A DNA stretch of 7,243 nucleotides from Methylotenera sp. (GCA_013816325.1 JACDEP010000113.1:1-7243), one strand, 5' to 3'. Shown: positions 1 to 5,876, numbered from the stretch's first letter. The notes: generated by a model from the letters alone, not told the origin. Translations and numbers: made by a program.

Positions 1-230
1 TCATTTGCCCATTGTTTAGCGTCTTCCAAGTTGGGGAATTCTACTATCATCAGGCTGCCGCTAAAACCAGCAGGGCCGGGATCTAAACTATCTATGGCCG
101 GGAAGGGGCCGGCTAGCAATAAACGGCCTTCATTTTGCAGGGCGTGTAAGCGTGCCAAATGGTCCGGACGGATTGTTAATCTTTTTTCCAAACTATTAGG
201 CGCATCTTCAGCCATGATGGCATACCACAT
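1..230 (-). CDS. yciI: YciI family protein, C-terminus beyond the window edge
   Basis: The reverse strand gives 76 codons starting MWYAIMAEDAPNSLEKR. This matches the YciI family, small ferredoxin-fold proteins of about 95-100 residues (E. coli YciI is 98), so roughly the last 20 residues are outside the window. Seen in the sequence: the RPDHLARL segment with His24, the family's proposed catalytic histidine, followed by EGRLLLAGP near residues 34-42 and a DPGPAGF-S-GSL stretch. The biochemical role of stand-alone YciI is unsettled. An enzymatic role resembling muconolactone isomerase or a dehydrochlorinase has been proposed from structure. The start codon shares its A with the TAA stop of yciB (TAATG), which points to translational coupling and co-transcription. 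GAGAG about ten bases upstream, inside yciB, could serve as a weak ribosome binding site. The family call is firm; the function is not known. Confidence 0.9.
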   Translation of the reverse strand, partial: MWYAIMAEDAPNSLEKRLTIRPDHLARLHALQNEGRLLLAGPFPAIDSLDPGPAGFSGSLMIVEFPNLEDAKQWAN

Positions 231-781
231 TACTTTTGGCTCTCATCAGTATTTTCAGTGATTAAGTATTTACTCAAAACCAATGTTTGCCCGACGATAA
301 AGATAAACATAATGCCGGTAATGCCGAATAACTTGAAATCCACCCAGGTATCTTGTGAATAATTAAAGGCGACATACAGATTTAATATACCTAGGACGAT
401 GAATAACAAAGCCCAAGCCAGATTAAGCTTGGACCAAACGGTATTAGGTAAGCTGATTTGTTTTTCCATAAAGCTGCGGATGGGATTCTTTTTAAAGATG
501 AATTGCGCACCTAATAATGTCAGCGAGAATAGCCAATAGAGGACAGTAGGTTTCCATTGAATAAAAGTAGGGTCCTTAAGCAGCAAAGTTGCGCCGCCAA
601 AAACGGTGATAATAACGCCGCTGATAAGCAGCATTTTCTCTACTTTGCCATAGCGCAGTTTGCTATAAATGATTTGCGCTATAGTGGCGCCAATAGCCAC
701 TGCGGTAGCGGTATAAATGCCAAAAAATTTAAAAGCGATAAAGAATAGGATTACCGGGAATAAATCAAACAGGAACTTCAT
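230..781 (-). CDS. yciB: YciB, inner-membrane septation protein A
   Basis: The product has 183 residues, close to the 179 of E. coli YciB, and opens with MKFLFDLFPVILFF, the conserved start of this family (also called IspZ or septation protein A). It is almost wholly hydrophobic. Likely membrane segments lie near residues 4-20, 22-40, 50-68, 78-96, 119-139 and 149-170; five is usual for the family, so the first two may be one broken span. NPIRSFMEK at 99-107 and LPNTVW-KLN-AW at 111-123 are family signatures. Known of the family: inner-membrane proteins that affect cell-envelope synthesis and division, with links to the elongation and division machineries; no enzymatic activity is established. 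It is the first gene of a leftward pair with yciI, driven from the gap at 782-946. AGAG lies a few bases before the ATG as a weak ribosome binding site. Confidence 0.95.
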   Translation of the reverse strand: MKFLFDLFPVILFFIAFKFFGIYTATAVAIGATIAQIIYSKLRYGKVEKMLLISGVIITVFGGATLLLKDPTFIQWKPTVLYWLFSLTLLGAQFIFKKNPIRSFMEKQISLPNTVWSKLNLAWALLFIVLGILNLYVAFNYSQDTWVDFKLFGITGIMFIFIVGQTLVLSKYLITENTDESQK

Positions 782-809
782 GTAGGCTCTCTGGGGCTAA
801 TAATAGATA

Positions 810-838
810 GATATAAGGTTTATATTAAGTTACTTCAA
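810..838 (-). promoter_or_regulatory. Candidate sigma-70 promoter for yciB-yciI
   Basis: Reading leftward, TTGAAG (838-833) stands 17 bases from TATATC (815-810). This would start transcription around 803 and leave a leader of about 20 bases before the yciB ATG at 781. The first three bases of the -35 box and most of the -10 box fit consensus. The region is AT-rich, so chance matches are easy; this is the best-spaced pair I see on this strand. Confidence 0.45.
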
Positions 839-849
839 TAACATTGCTT

Positions 850-876
850 TTGGCAAGGCTGCTATTTTGCTATGAT
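850..876 (+). promoter_or_regulatory. Candidate extended -10 promoter for the rightward gene series
   Basis: TTGGCA (850-855) is followed after 15 bases by TATGAT (871-876), preceded by TG and one base (868-870), giving the extended -10 form TGCTATGAT. Extended -10 promoters tolerate a poor -35 or non-ideal spacing, which helps with the short spacer. The implied start is near 883, with a leader of about 64 bases to the rnm ATG at 947. Together with the leftward candidate at 810-838 it makes this gap a divergent promoter region. Confidence 0.45.
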
Positions 877-929
877 TGATGTTGTGCCACAAGGTTTAAT
901 TTTGTAAGTTTTAATTTTCAAGTAATTCC

Positions 930-944
930 AGATTTACTAAATCT
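930..944. repeat. Perfect 15-base palindrome just before the rnm start
   Basis: AGATTTA-C-TAAATCT is a perfect inverted repeat with 7-base arms around one central base. It ends two bases before the rnm ATG at 947 and occupies the position where a Shine-Dalgarno sequence is expected. No purine-rich ribosome binding site is visible there. It could be an operator or, as RNA, a small AT-rich hairpin with a three-base loop at the translation start. About one such palindrome may occur by chance in a window of this size, so only its position makes it notable. Confidence 0.4.
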
Positions 945-946
945 AT

Positions 947-1810
947 ATGTCATTCACCATTGATCTGCATTCCCACTCCAATATCTCTGATGGCTTGCTA
1001 ACGCCGGCAGAGCTGGTGGAACACGCCGCTATGCACAAAGTGGATGTGCTGGCCTTGACTGACCATGATGATACCAGTGGCTTGCCGATTGCTGAAATAG
1101 AAGCAAAGCGCTGGAATATGCAGCTTATAAAAGGTGTGGAGATTTCTGTCACCTGGAAAAAACGCACGCTGCATATCATAGGCCTGAAGATTGACCCGGA
1201 ATACCCACCTTTAAAAAATGGCTTAGCTATAATCCGTAAAGGCCGCCATGTGCGGGCCGCGGGTATGGCTGCCGGACTGGATAAAATTGGTATTACTGGC
1301 AGCCTAGCAGGCGCTTATGAATATGCCAAAGAAGGCATTATCAGCCGCACGCATTTCGCCCGCTTCTTAATGGATAGTGGCATCGCCAAAGACAATAAAG
1401 CTGTTTTCAAGAATTATCTGGTCAAAGGTAAGCCTGGCTATTTCGAGCATGAATGGGCTAGCTTGGAAGAAGCAGTTAGCTGGATTGTAGGCAGTGGTGG
1501 TGTAGCGGTGATTGCGCACCCCGGCCGTTACGACTTAGGCCGTACTAATATGTTGCTCTTGCTTGAAGAGTTTCGCGCACTAGGCGGTACCGGCATAGAA
1601 GTAGTCACAGGGAGCCACACCGTAGACCAATATGTGGAGTTTGCAAAATATGCGCAGCTATTTAGCTTAAAGGCCTCCTTAGGTTCAGATTATCACGGCA
1701 AAGGCATAAGTTTTATGGAAATGGGCAGGCTGCCAAGCTTACCTAGCACCTGCACCCCTGTATGGCAGGATTGGCCAGAAGTACATGCTTTGCAAGCTAA
1801 ATCCATATAA
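947..1810 (+). CDS. rnm: PHP-family phosphoesterase, RNase AM / 3',5'-nucleotide bisphosphate phosphatase
   Basis: The 287-residue product is close to the length of E. coli RNase AM (Rnm, formerly YciV or TrpH) and of the structurally studied Chromobacterium violaceum homologue CV1693. PHP-domain metal ligands are visible in order: D-L-H8-S-H10 with D15, TDH at 38-40, E65, H76, H136, the HPGRY motif starting at H191, and GSDYH with D248 and H250. Known of the family: a trinuclear metal site removes the 3' phosphate from 3',5'-nucleotide bisphosphates such as pAp, and the E. coli enzyme is also a 5'-to-3' exoribonuclease that matures rRNA 5' ends. The start is fixed because the first metal motif lies only seven residues in. 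There is no clear ribosome binding site, and a palindrome sits in its place. yciO follows after 14 bases, as in E. coli, which supports orthology. Confidence 0.9.
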   Translation: MSFTIDLHSHSNISDGLLTPAELVEHAAMHKVDVLALTDHDDTSGLPIAEIEAKRWNMQLIKGVEISVTWKKRTLHIIGLKIDPEYPPLKNGLAIIRKGRHVRAAGMAAGLDKIGITGSLAGAYEYAKEGIISRTHFARFLMDSGIAKDNKAVFKNYLVKGKPGYFEHEWASLEEAVSWIVGSGGVAVIAHPGRYDLGRTNMLLLLEEFRALGGTGIEVVTGSHTVDQYVEFAKYAQLFSLKASLGSDYHGKGISFMEMGRLPSLPSTCTPVWQDWPEVHALQAKSI

Positions 1811-1824
1811 GTTAATCAGCCTGC

Positions 1825-2451
1825 ATGTCTCACATATTTAATATCAACATCGATAATCCCCAGCAGCGCCTTGTCCAGCAAACAGCGGAAATTTTACGCA
1901 ATGGCGGTGTGATTGCTTACCCGACCGACTCTGGCTATGCCTTAGGTTGTATGATAGGTAATAGCGATGCACAAACACGTATTCGCCGTATACGCGGAGT
2001 GGATGACAAACACCTGTTTACGCTGATCTGCCGTAATTTAAGTGAGCTTGGTAATTATGCGGTGGTCACCAATAGCCAGTTTCGATTATTAAAGGCCAAT
2101 ACACCCGGTCCTTACACATTTATCCTCAATGCGACGCGCGAAGTGCCGCGTAAACTGCAGCATCCTAAGCGTAATGCCATCGGCATCCGTGTGCCGGACC
2201 ATAACGTGCTTCAAGCGGTTCTGGAAGCGATAGACGCGCCTTTGTTGAGCATGACGCTTCTAATTTCCGGAGATGAAGAAGGACTCAGCGAGGCCTGGGA
2301 AATTCACGACAAGCTAGAGCAGCAGCTAGACGCAGTAATCGATGCAGGCTATTGCATTCATGGCGCTACCTCGGTCATTGATTTAACCGAAGATGCACCC
2401 ACATTAATACGAGCAGGCTTGGGTGATTTAACACCCTTCGGGCTCAGCTAA
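1825..2451 (+). CDS. yciO: YciO, TsaC/Sua5-fold (YrdC-like) protein
   Basis: The 208-residue product resembles E. coli YciO (206) throughout: it opens MSHIFNINIDNPQQRLVQQ and has PTDSGYALGC at 33-42, RIRGVDDKHLFTLICR at 55-70, TPGPYTFIL at 93-101, SVIDL at 183-187 and RAGLGD at 196-201. The fold is that of TsaC/Sua5, which makes threonylcarbamoyl-AMP for the t6A modification of tRNAs reading ANN codons. The TsaC segment usually written S-T-S-A-N-x-S-G is replaced here by LSMTLLISGD (141-150), the pattern of the YciO subgroup. YciO is reported not to substitute for TsaC/Sua5, so a true TsaC gene should exist elsewhere in this genome, and many automatic annotations calling this protein a threonylcarbamoyl-AMP synthase overstate it. 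It lies 14 bases after rnm with no clear ribosome binding site, consistent with coupled translation. Confidence 0.92.
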   Translation: MSHIFNINIDNPQQRLVQQTAEILRNGGVIAYPTDSGYALGCMIGNSDAQTRIRRIRGVDDKHLFTLICRNLSELGNYAVVTNSQFRLLKANTPGPYTFILNATREVPRKLQHPKRNAIGIRVPDHNVLQAVLEAIDAPLLSMTLLISGDEEGLSEAWEIHDKLEQQLDAVIDAGYCIHGATSVIDLTEDAPTLIRAGLGDLTPFGLS

Positions 2452-2475
2452 CCTTTCATCTCTATAAAGAATCTT

Positions 2476-3114
2476 ATGGAATTATCGATCTTACAAAAAA
2501 TAGTCATTTATGCATTACCGGTTTTATTTGCCATTACTGTGCACGAGGCCGCCCATGGCTATGCCGCTAGGTATTTTGGCGATATGACAGCGCATAACGA
2601 AGGCCGCATCAGCCTTAACCCGCTTAAGCATATAGACCCTTTCGGCACCATTATTTTGCCTGCATTAACCATTATGCTTGGTGGCATCCTGTTTGGCTGG
2701 GCTAAGCCGGTACCAGTTAACTTTGACCGCTTGCGCAACCCCAAGAAGGACATGCTATGGGTCGCTGCGGCAGGGCCCGCATCTAACTTGATCATGGCCA
2801 TTATCTGGGCTTTTGTCTTGAAGTTTGCAGTGAGTGCGCCAGAGGCCGTCGCGATACCCTTACTATTGATGGCAAAAGCCGGCGTCATGATTAATATCGT
2901 ATTGATGGTACTAAACCTCCTACCGTTGCCGCCACTGGATGGCGGACGTATCGCCGTAAGTCTGTTGCCGAATAAGCTGGCGCGCGCATTTTCGCAGTTG
3001 GAACGCTATGGATTTGTCATATTAATCATACTGTTATTCACTGGCATACTTGGCAAGATATTGGACCCATTCATCGGTGCGGCTTATAGCGTAATAAATC
3101 ACTTATTTTTATAA
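2476..3114 (+). CDS. Site-2-type intramembrane metalloprotease, family M50, without PDZ domain
   Basis: The 212-residue membrane protein has the M50 zinc protease motifs. HEAAH at 23-27 lies in the first membrane segment (two zinc-binding histidines and catalytic Glu24). GPASN at 100-104 is the central substrate-strand motif. NLLPLPPLDGGRI at 147-159 supplies the third ligand, Asp155. Hydrophobic segments lie near 8-28, 56-74, 94-118, 126-150 and 178-195. It has no PDZ domain, unlike RseP (about 450 residues), and no CBS domain, so it belongs to the compact group sometimes labelled SpoIVFB-like. Such proteases cut within membrane spans of regulatory or remnant peptides; the substrate here cannot be told from sequence. 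It begins 24 bases after yciO and ends 52 bases before trpS. Proteases of this group often precede trpS or scpA in betaproteobacteria, in my recollection. Confidence 0.92.
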   Translation: MELSILQKIVIYALPVLFAITVHEAAHGYAARYFGDMTAHNEGRISLNPLKHIDPFGTIILPALTIMLGGILFGWAKPVPVNFDRLRNPKKDMLWVAAAGPASNLIMAIIWAFVLKFAVSAPEAVAIPLLLMAKAGVMINIVLMVLNLLPLPPLDGGRIAVSLLPNKLARAFSQLERYGFVILIILLFTGILGKILDPFIGAAYSVINHLFL

Positions 3115-3123
3115 GCTTGTTTG

Positions 3124-3129
3124 TATAAT
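3124..3129 (+). promoter_or_regulatory. Candidate -10 element for trpS
   Basis: A perfect TATAAT lies ten bases after the protease stop codon and 37 bases before the trpS ATG, predicting a start near 3136 and a leader of about 30 bases. I see no acceptable -35 box at 16-18 bases (the positions read ACTTAT, CTTATT or CACTTA) and no TG extension at the right spacing. The promoter is therefore weak, activator-dependent or spurious. Confidence 0.35.
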
Positions 3130-3145
3130 ACGAAATAATTAATTC

Positions 3146-3164
3146 AAGGTTTCATAAGGTTCAT
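3146..3164 (+). promoter_or_regulatory. Tandem duplicated ribosome-binding segment before trpS
   Basis: AAGGTTTCAT (3146-3155) is followed directly by AAGGTTCAT (3156-3164), an imperfect tandem repeat differing by one T. The second AAGG ends seven bases before the trpS ATG, ideal for a Shine-Dalgarno site. The first sits ten bases further upstream, too far for direct initiation, but could hold a 30S subunit in standby or be a simple duplication. Confidence 0.55.
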
Positions 3165-3166
3165 TA

Positions 3167-4369
3167 ATGGCAATTGATCGCGTTTTATCAGGCATGCGCC
3201 CTACCGGCAATCTACATTTAGGGCATTACAATGGTGTGCTTAAAAACTGGATTCGTTTACAGCATGAGCAGGAGTGCCTATTCTTTGTGGCCGATTGGCA
3301 TGCCCTGACTACTCATTACGATACACCTGAAATCATTGAAGAAAGCGTTTGGGAAATGGTCATTGATTGGCTGGCAGCAGGCGTAGACCCTGCAAGCGCG
3401 ACAATATTCATCCAATCCCGCGTGCCTGAACATGCTGAATTGCATACCCTGTTAAGTATGATTACGCCATTAAGTTGGCTCGAGCGTGTACCCACTTATA
3501 AAGACCAGCAAGAAAAATTATCGAGTAAAGATTTATCTACCTATGGCTTTTTGGGTTATCCATTGCTGCAAAGTGCGGATATTCTCATTTACAAAGCCAA
3601 CCAAGTGCCGGTCGGCGAAGATCAGATTCCGCATATTGAATTCACACGCGAAATTGCTCGTCGCTTTAATCATATTTACGGTAAAGAAAAAGGCTTTGAA
3701 GAAAAAGCCGAAGCCGCCATTAAAAAACTGGGCAGCAAACGCAGTGCACTGTATGAAGAGTTACGCATGGCTTATCAAACCAGCGGCGATGAAGAAGCAT
3801 TAGAGTCAGCCCGTGCCTTGATTGAAGAACAACAAGGCATGAGCATGGGCGATAAAGAACGCTTGCTTGGTTATCTTGAAGGCGGCGGCAAAATCATCCT
3901 AGTTGAGCCCGAATATAAACTGACGCCAGCCTCTAAAATGCCAGGCTTGGACGGACAGAAAATGTCCAAGTCTTACAATAACACCATTTCATTGCGGGAG
4001 AATGTTGATTCAGTTGCCAAGAAAATCAAGAGCATGCCGACGGATCCGGCCCGCGTGCGCCGCACCGACCCGGGAGACCCCGCTAAATGTCCAGTCTGGC
4101 AATTACATGAAATCTATTCAAACGATGCCACGCAAGCATGGGTGCAAGCAGGTTGTAGAAGCGCATCGATTGGTTGTATCGAATGTAAAACACCCGTCAT
4201 TGAAAGCGTATTAGCTGAATTAAAACCGATTCAAGAGCGAGCAGCGCAATATGCTGAAGACCCGACATTGGTAAAAAATATCGTGGCAGAGGGCTGTGAA
4301 AAAGCGCGAAAGTTGGCGCGTGAAACGATGCGTGATGTACGTGATGCCATGGGGTTGAACTACAGCTAG
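3167..4369 (+). CDS. trpS: Tryptophanyl-tRNA synthetase, long form with a possible Fe-S motif
   Basis: This class I synthetase attaches tryptophan to tRNA(Trp) in the cytoplasm, via a tryptophanyl-AMP intermediate. The ATP-binding HIGH-type motif appears as GNLHLGH at 14-20 and the KMSKS loop at 265-269. SGMRPTG at 8-14, GYPLLQSADIL at 130-140 and PVGEDQIPHIE at 148-158 are typical of TrpRS. At 400 residues it is longer than the E. coli enzyme (334); the extra length is a charged, helical-looking insertion near 172-245 between the two halves of the catalytic fold, a form common in proteobacteria. The anticodon-binding part has Cys308, Cys330, Cys337 and Cys340, spaced C-x21-C-x6-C-x2-C, close to the [4Fe-4S] motif described in Thermotoga maritima TrpRS. 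A good ribosome binding site (AAGG, seven bases) fixes the start. scpA begins ten bases after the stop. Confidence 0.97.
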   Translation: MAIDRVLSGMRPTGNLHLGHYNGVLKNWIRLQHEQECLFFVADWHALTTHYDTPEIIEESVWEMVIDWLAAGVDPASATIFIQSRVPEHAELHTLLSMITPLSWLERVPTYKDQQEKLSSKDLSTYGFLGYPLLQSADILIYKANQVPVGEDQIPHIEFTREIARRFNHIYGKEKGFEEKAEAAIKKLGSKRSALYEELRMAYQTSGDEEALESARALIEEQQGMSMGDKERLLGYLEGGGKIILVEPEYKLTPASKMPGLDGQKMSKSYNNTISLRENVDSVAKKIKSMPTDPARVRRTDPGDPAKCPVWQLHEIYSNDATQAWVQAGCRSASIGCIECKTPVIESVLAELKPIQERAAQYAEDPTLVKNIVAEGCEKARKLARETMRDVRDAMGLNYS

Positions 4370-4371
4370 GA
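4368..4371 (+). promoter_or_regulatory. Ribosome binding site selecting a TTG start for scpA
   Basis: AGGA overlaps the TAG stop of trpS and lies seven bases before TTG at 4379. The nearby ATG at 4371 opens a three-codon frame (ATG TTA AGT TGA) and cannot start scpA, and the next in-frame ATG in scpA is about 60 codons in, beyond conserved sequence. This decides for TTG and ties scpA translation to the end of trpS. Confidence 0.7.
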
Positions 4372-4378
4372 TGTTAAG

Positions 4379-5176
4379 TTGACCGAAGCCCTTATAACAA
4401 AAGACCCGATCAATGCCAAAATAAAAGGGGAAGTATTCACCACGCTACCCCAAGATCTGTATATCCCACCGGATGCGCTAGAAGTCTATTTAGAAGCCTT
4501 TGAAGGGCCGCTCGATTTACTACTTTACCTCATCCGCAAACATAACCTTAATATCTTAGACATCCCGATGGCGGACTTAACCCGCCAATATATGCAGTAT
4601 GTTGAAAAGATGCAGTCTATTAAATTGGAGCTCGCAGGGGATTACCTGCTGATGTCTGCCATGCTGATAGAAATTAAGTCACGTATGTTGCTGCCGAAAC
4701 CTGCTGAAATCAAATCGGAAGATGACCCCCGTGCAGAATTGGTGCGCCGTTTGATGGAGTACGAAGCTATTAAACTGGCAGCGCAACGTTTGGATGAAAT
4801 GCCTAAGGTCGGCGAAGATATCCTTGTGGCTAGCGCTTACTACCAACACATTAGCGAAATGAAACCTCCCGAAGTGAGTCTTGAAGACTTGACGGAGGCT
4901 TGGCGTAACGTGCTCAAACGTGCGAGTCACTTTAAGAACCATAAAGTCAGCCGGGCAGAACTATCCGTGCGTGAACATATGAGCATTATTTTGCGGCGTT
5001 TGAAGACCGATAAAATGGTGGAATTCTCTGATTTGTTTGATGTCGTGCAAGATGGCATCCCAAAACTGGTAGTGTGTTTTTTAGCGATATTGGAACTCGC
5101 ACGTGAAGGCTTGTTACGCATTACCCAGCAAGTGGCTTTTTCGCCTATTTATGTGCAAATTAATGGTACAGATTAA
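4379..5176 (+). CDS. scpA: ScpA, kleisin subunit of the SMC-ScpAB condensin
   Basis: The 265-residue product matches bacterial kleisins, which bridge the heads of an SMC dimer and, with ScpB, help compact and separate sister chromosomes on the nucleoid. The N-terminal SMC-binding region shows EAFEGPLDLLLYLI at 39-52, the family signature, then HNLNILDIPMADLTRQYM (55-72) and LAGDYLLMSAMLIEIKSRMLLP (85-106). A linker with acidic stretches (112-172) is where ScpB is expected to bind. The C-terminal winged helix (about 200-262) contains EFSDLFD and a final VAFSPIYVQ. The start is TTG, chosen because AGGA stands seven bases upstream and no other start keeps the conserved N-terminus. About 30 residues precede the core, a modest N-terminal extension. 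scpB follows after 41 bases; smc is not in the window. Confidence 0.95.
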   Translation: MTEALITKDPINAKIKGEVFTTLPQDLYIPPDALEVYLEAFEGPLDLLLYLIRKHNLNILDIPMADLTRQYMQYVEKMQSIKLELAGDYLLMSAMLIEIKSRMLLPKPAEIKSEDDPRAELVRRLMEYEAIKLAAQRLDEMPKVGEDILVASAYYQHISEMKPPEVSLEDLTEAWRNVLKRASHFKNHKVSRAELSVREHMSIILRRLKTDKMVEFSDLFDVVQDGIPKLVVCFLAILELAREGLLRITQQVAFSPIYVQINGTD

Positions 5177-5217
5177 CTATTGTTAATTATTACTACATTA
5201 GACGATGAGTTAAACCC

Positions 5218-5769
5218 ATGAATCAAACCCATAACATTGCCGAATTGAAAAATGTTCTTGAAGCAGCTTTACTCACTTCACAAGGACCGCTTTCATTAGA
5301 TGACATGACGCGTTTATTTTCTGAGCGTATGGAACGCGCAACGCTACGAATGCTATTAGACGAGCTAAAGCAGGACTGGGCTAATCGCACTATGGAACTG
5401 GTGCAAATAGCGACGGGCTATCGTTTCCAGGCACGGGTTGAGTACGCAACGTTTTTGACACGCCTGAATCCTGAAAAGCAATCTAAATATTCGCGCGTGG
5501 TTATGGAAACCCTAGCGATTATTGCTTACAGGCAGCCTGTGACAAGGGGAGATATTGAAGAGATACGCGGCGTAGCTGTTAATCCCAATGTAATGCGTCA
5601 ATTACAGGAGCGTGATTGGATCGATGTAGTAGGACAACGGGATGTCCCGGGGCGGCCTTCTTTGTATGCCACTACCAAGCATTTCCTGGATGATTTAAAT
5701 CTACGTTCGTTGGCTGAGTTGCCAGCTATGGAAGATTTTGTGCAACAGGAAATCCCACTCGATACCTAA
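5218..5769 (+). CDS. scpB: ScpB, winged-helix subunit of the SMC-ScpAB condensin
   Basis: The 183-residue product is the partner of ScpA: a dimer of tandem winged-helix domains that binds the middle of the kleisin and regulates the SMC ATPase. The first winged helix covers about 7-80 (NVLEAALLTSQGPLSLDDM near the start). The second, about 90-160, carries the strongest family signature: ETLAIIAYRQPVTRGDIEEI at 97-116, then RGVAV, and GRPSLYATT at 145-153 followed by FLDDLNLRSLAELP. The short C-terminus (about 170-183) is acidic and probably disordered. The length is typical of the family (about 180-200). The ribosome binding site is weak (GATGAG eight bases before ATG), but the ATG is well placed before the first helix. 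It sits directly after scpA, the usual arrangement, and is followed by 107 non-coding bases before rluB. Confidence 0.95.
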   Translation: MNQTHNIAELKNVLEAALLTSQGPLSLDDMTRLFSERMERATLRMLLDELKQDWANRTMELVQIATGYRFQARVEYATFLTRLNPEKQSKYSRVVMETLAIIAYRQPVTRGDIEEIRGVAVNPNVMRQLQERDWIDVVGQRDVPGRPSLYATTKHFLDDLNLRSLAELPAMEDFVQQEIPLDT

Positions 5770-5813
5770 GCAATGTTTTAATAAAACAAACAAAAAATCC
5801 AACTGATACATTT

Positions 5814-5830
5814 AGTTAACTCAAGTTAGC
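5814..5830. repeat. Direct repeat AGTTA(A/G)C one helical turn apart, upstream of rluB
   Basis: AGTTAAC (5814-5820) and AGTTAGC (5824-5830) start ten bases apart, so they face the same side of the DNA. The first also forms the palindrome AGTTAACT (5814-5821). They cover the place where a -35 element for the -10 box at 5843 would lie, as expected of an activator site replacing a weak -35. The repeats are short, so chance is a real alternative. Confidence 0.25.
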
Positions 5831-5842
5831 ACTGAACTGCGG

Positions 5843-5848
5843 TAAAAT
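5843..5848 (+). promoter_or_regulatory. Candidate -10 element for rluB
   Basis: TAAAAT lies in the context TGCGGTAAAATGGCGC, a form I often see at betaproteobacterial promoters, 28 bases before the rluB ATG. The predicted start is near 5855, with a leader of roughly 22 bases. At the expected -35 spacing the sequence is CTCAAG or TCAAGT, a poor match. The 107-base gap before rluB, the longest in the rightward series, supports a promoter here. Confidence 0.45.
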
Positions 5849-5876
5849 GGCGCATTAACAGTGAAACTCGATTCTT

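Noticed and set aside
31..261. Forward open frame of 76 codons opposite yciI
   Set aside because: It lies on the opposite strand of a clear YciI coding sequence and resembles no family I know.
4371..4382. ATG at 4371 as start of scpA
   Set aside because: It is in another frame and meets TGA after three codons.
5172..5187. Inverted repeat ATTAAC-TATT-GTTAAT across the scpA stop, as a terminator
   Set aside because: The six-pair stem is nearly all A-T and no run of T follows; it would not fold stably enough, and scpB needs read-through.
5774..5788. TGTTTTA-A-TAAAACA after scpB, as a terminator
   Set aside because: The stem is AT-only apart from one or two pairs, the centre leaves almost no loop, and the following bases are A-rich and not T-rich on the transcribed strand.
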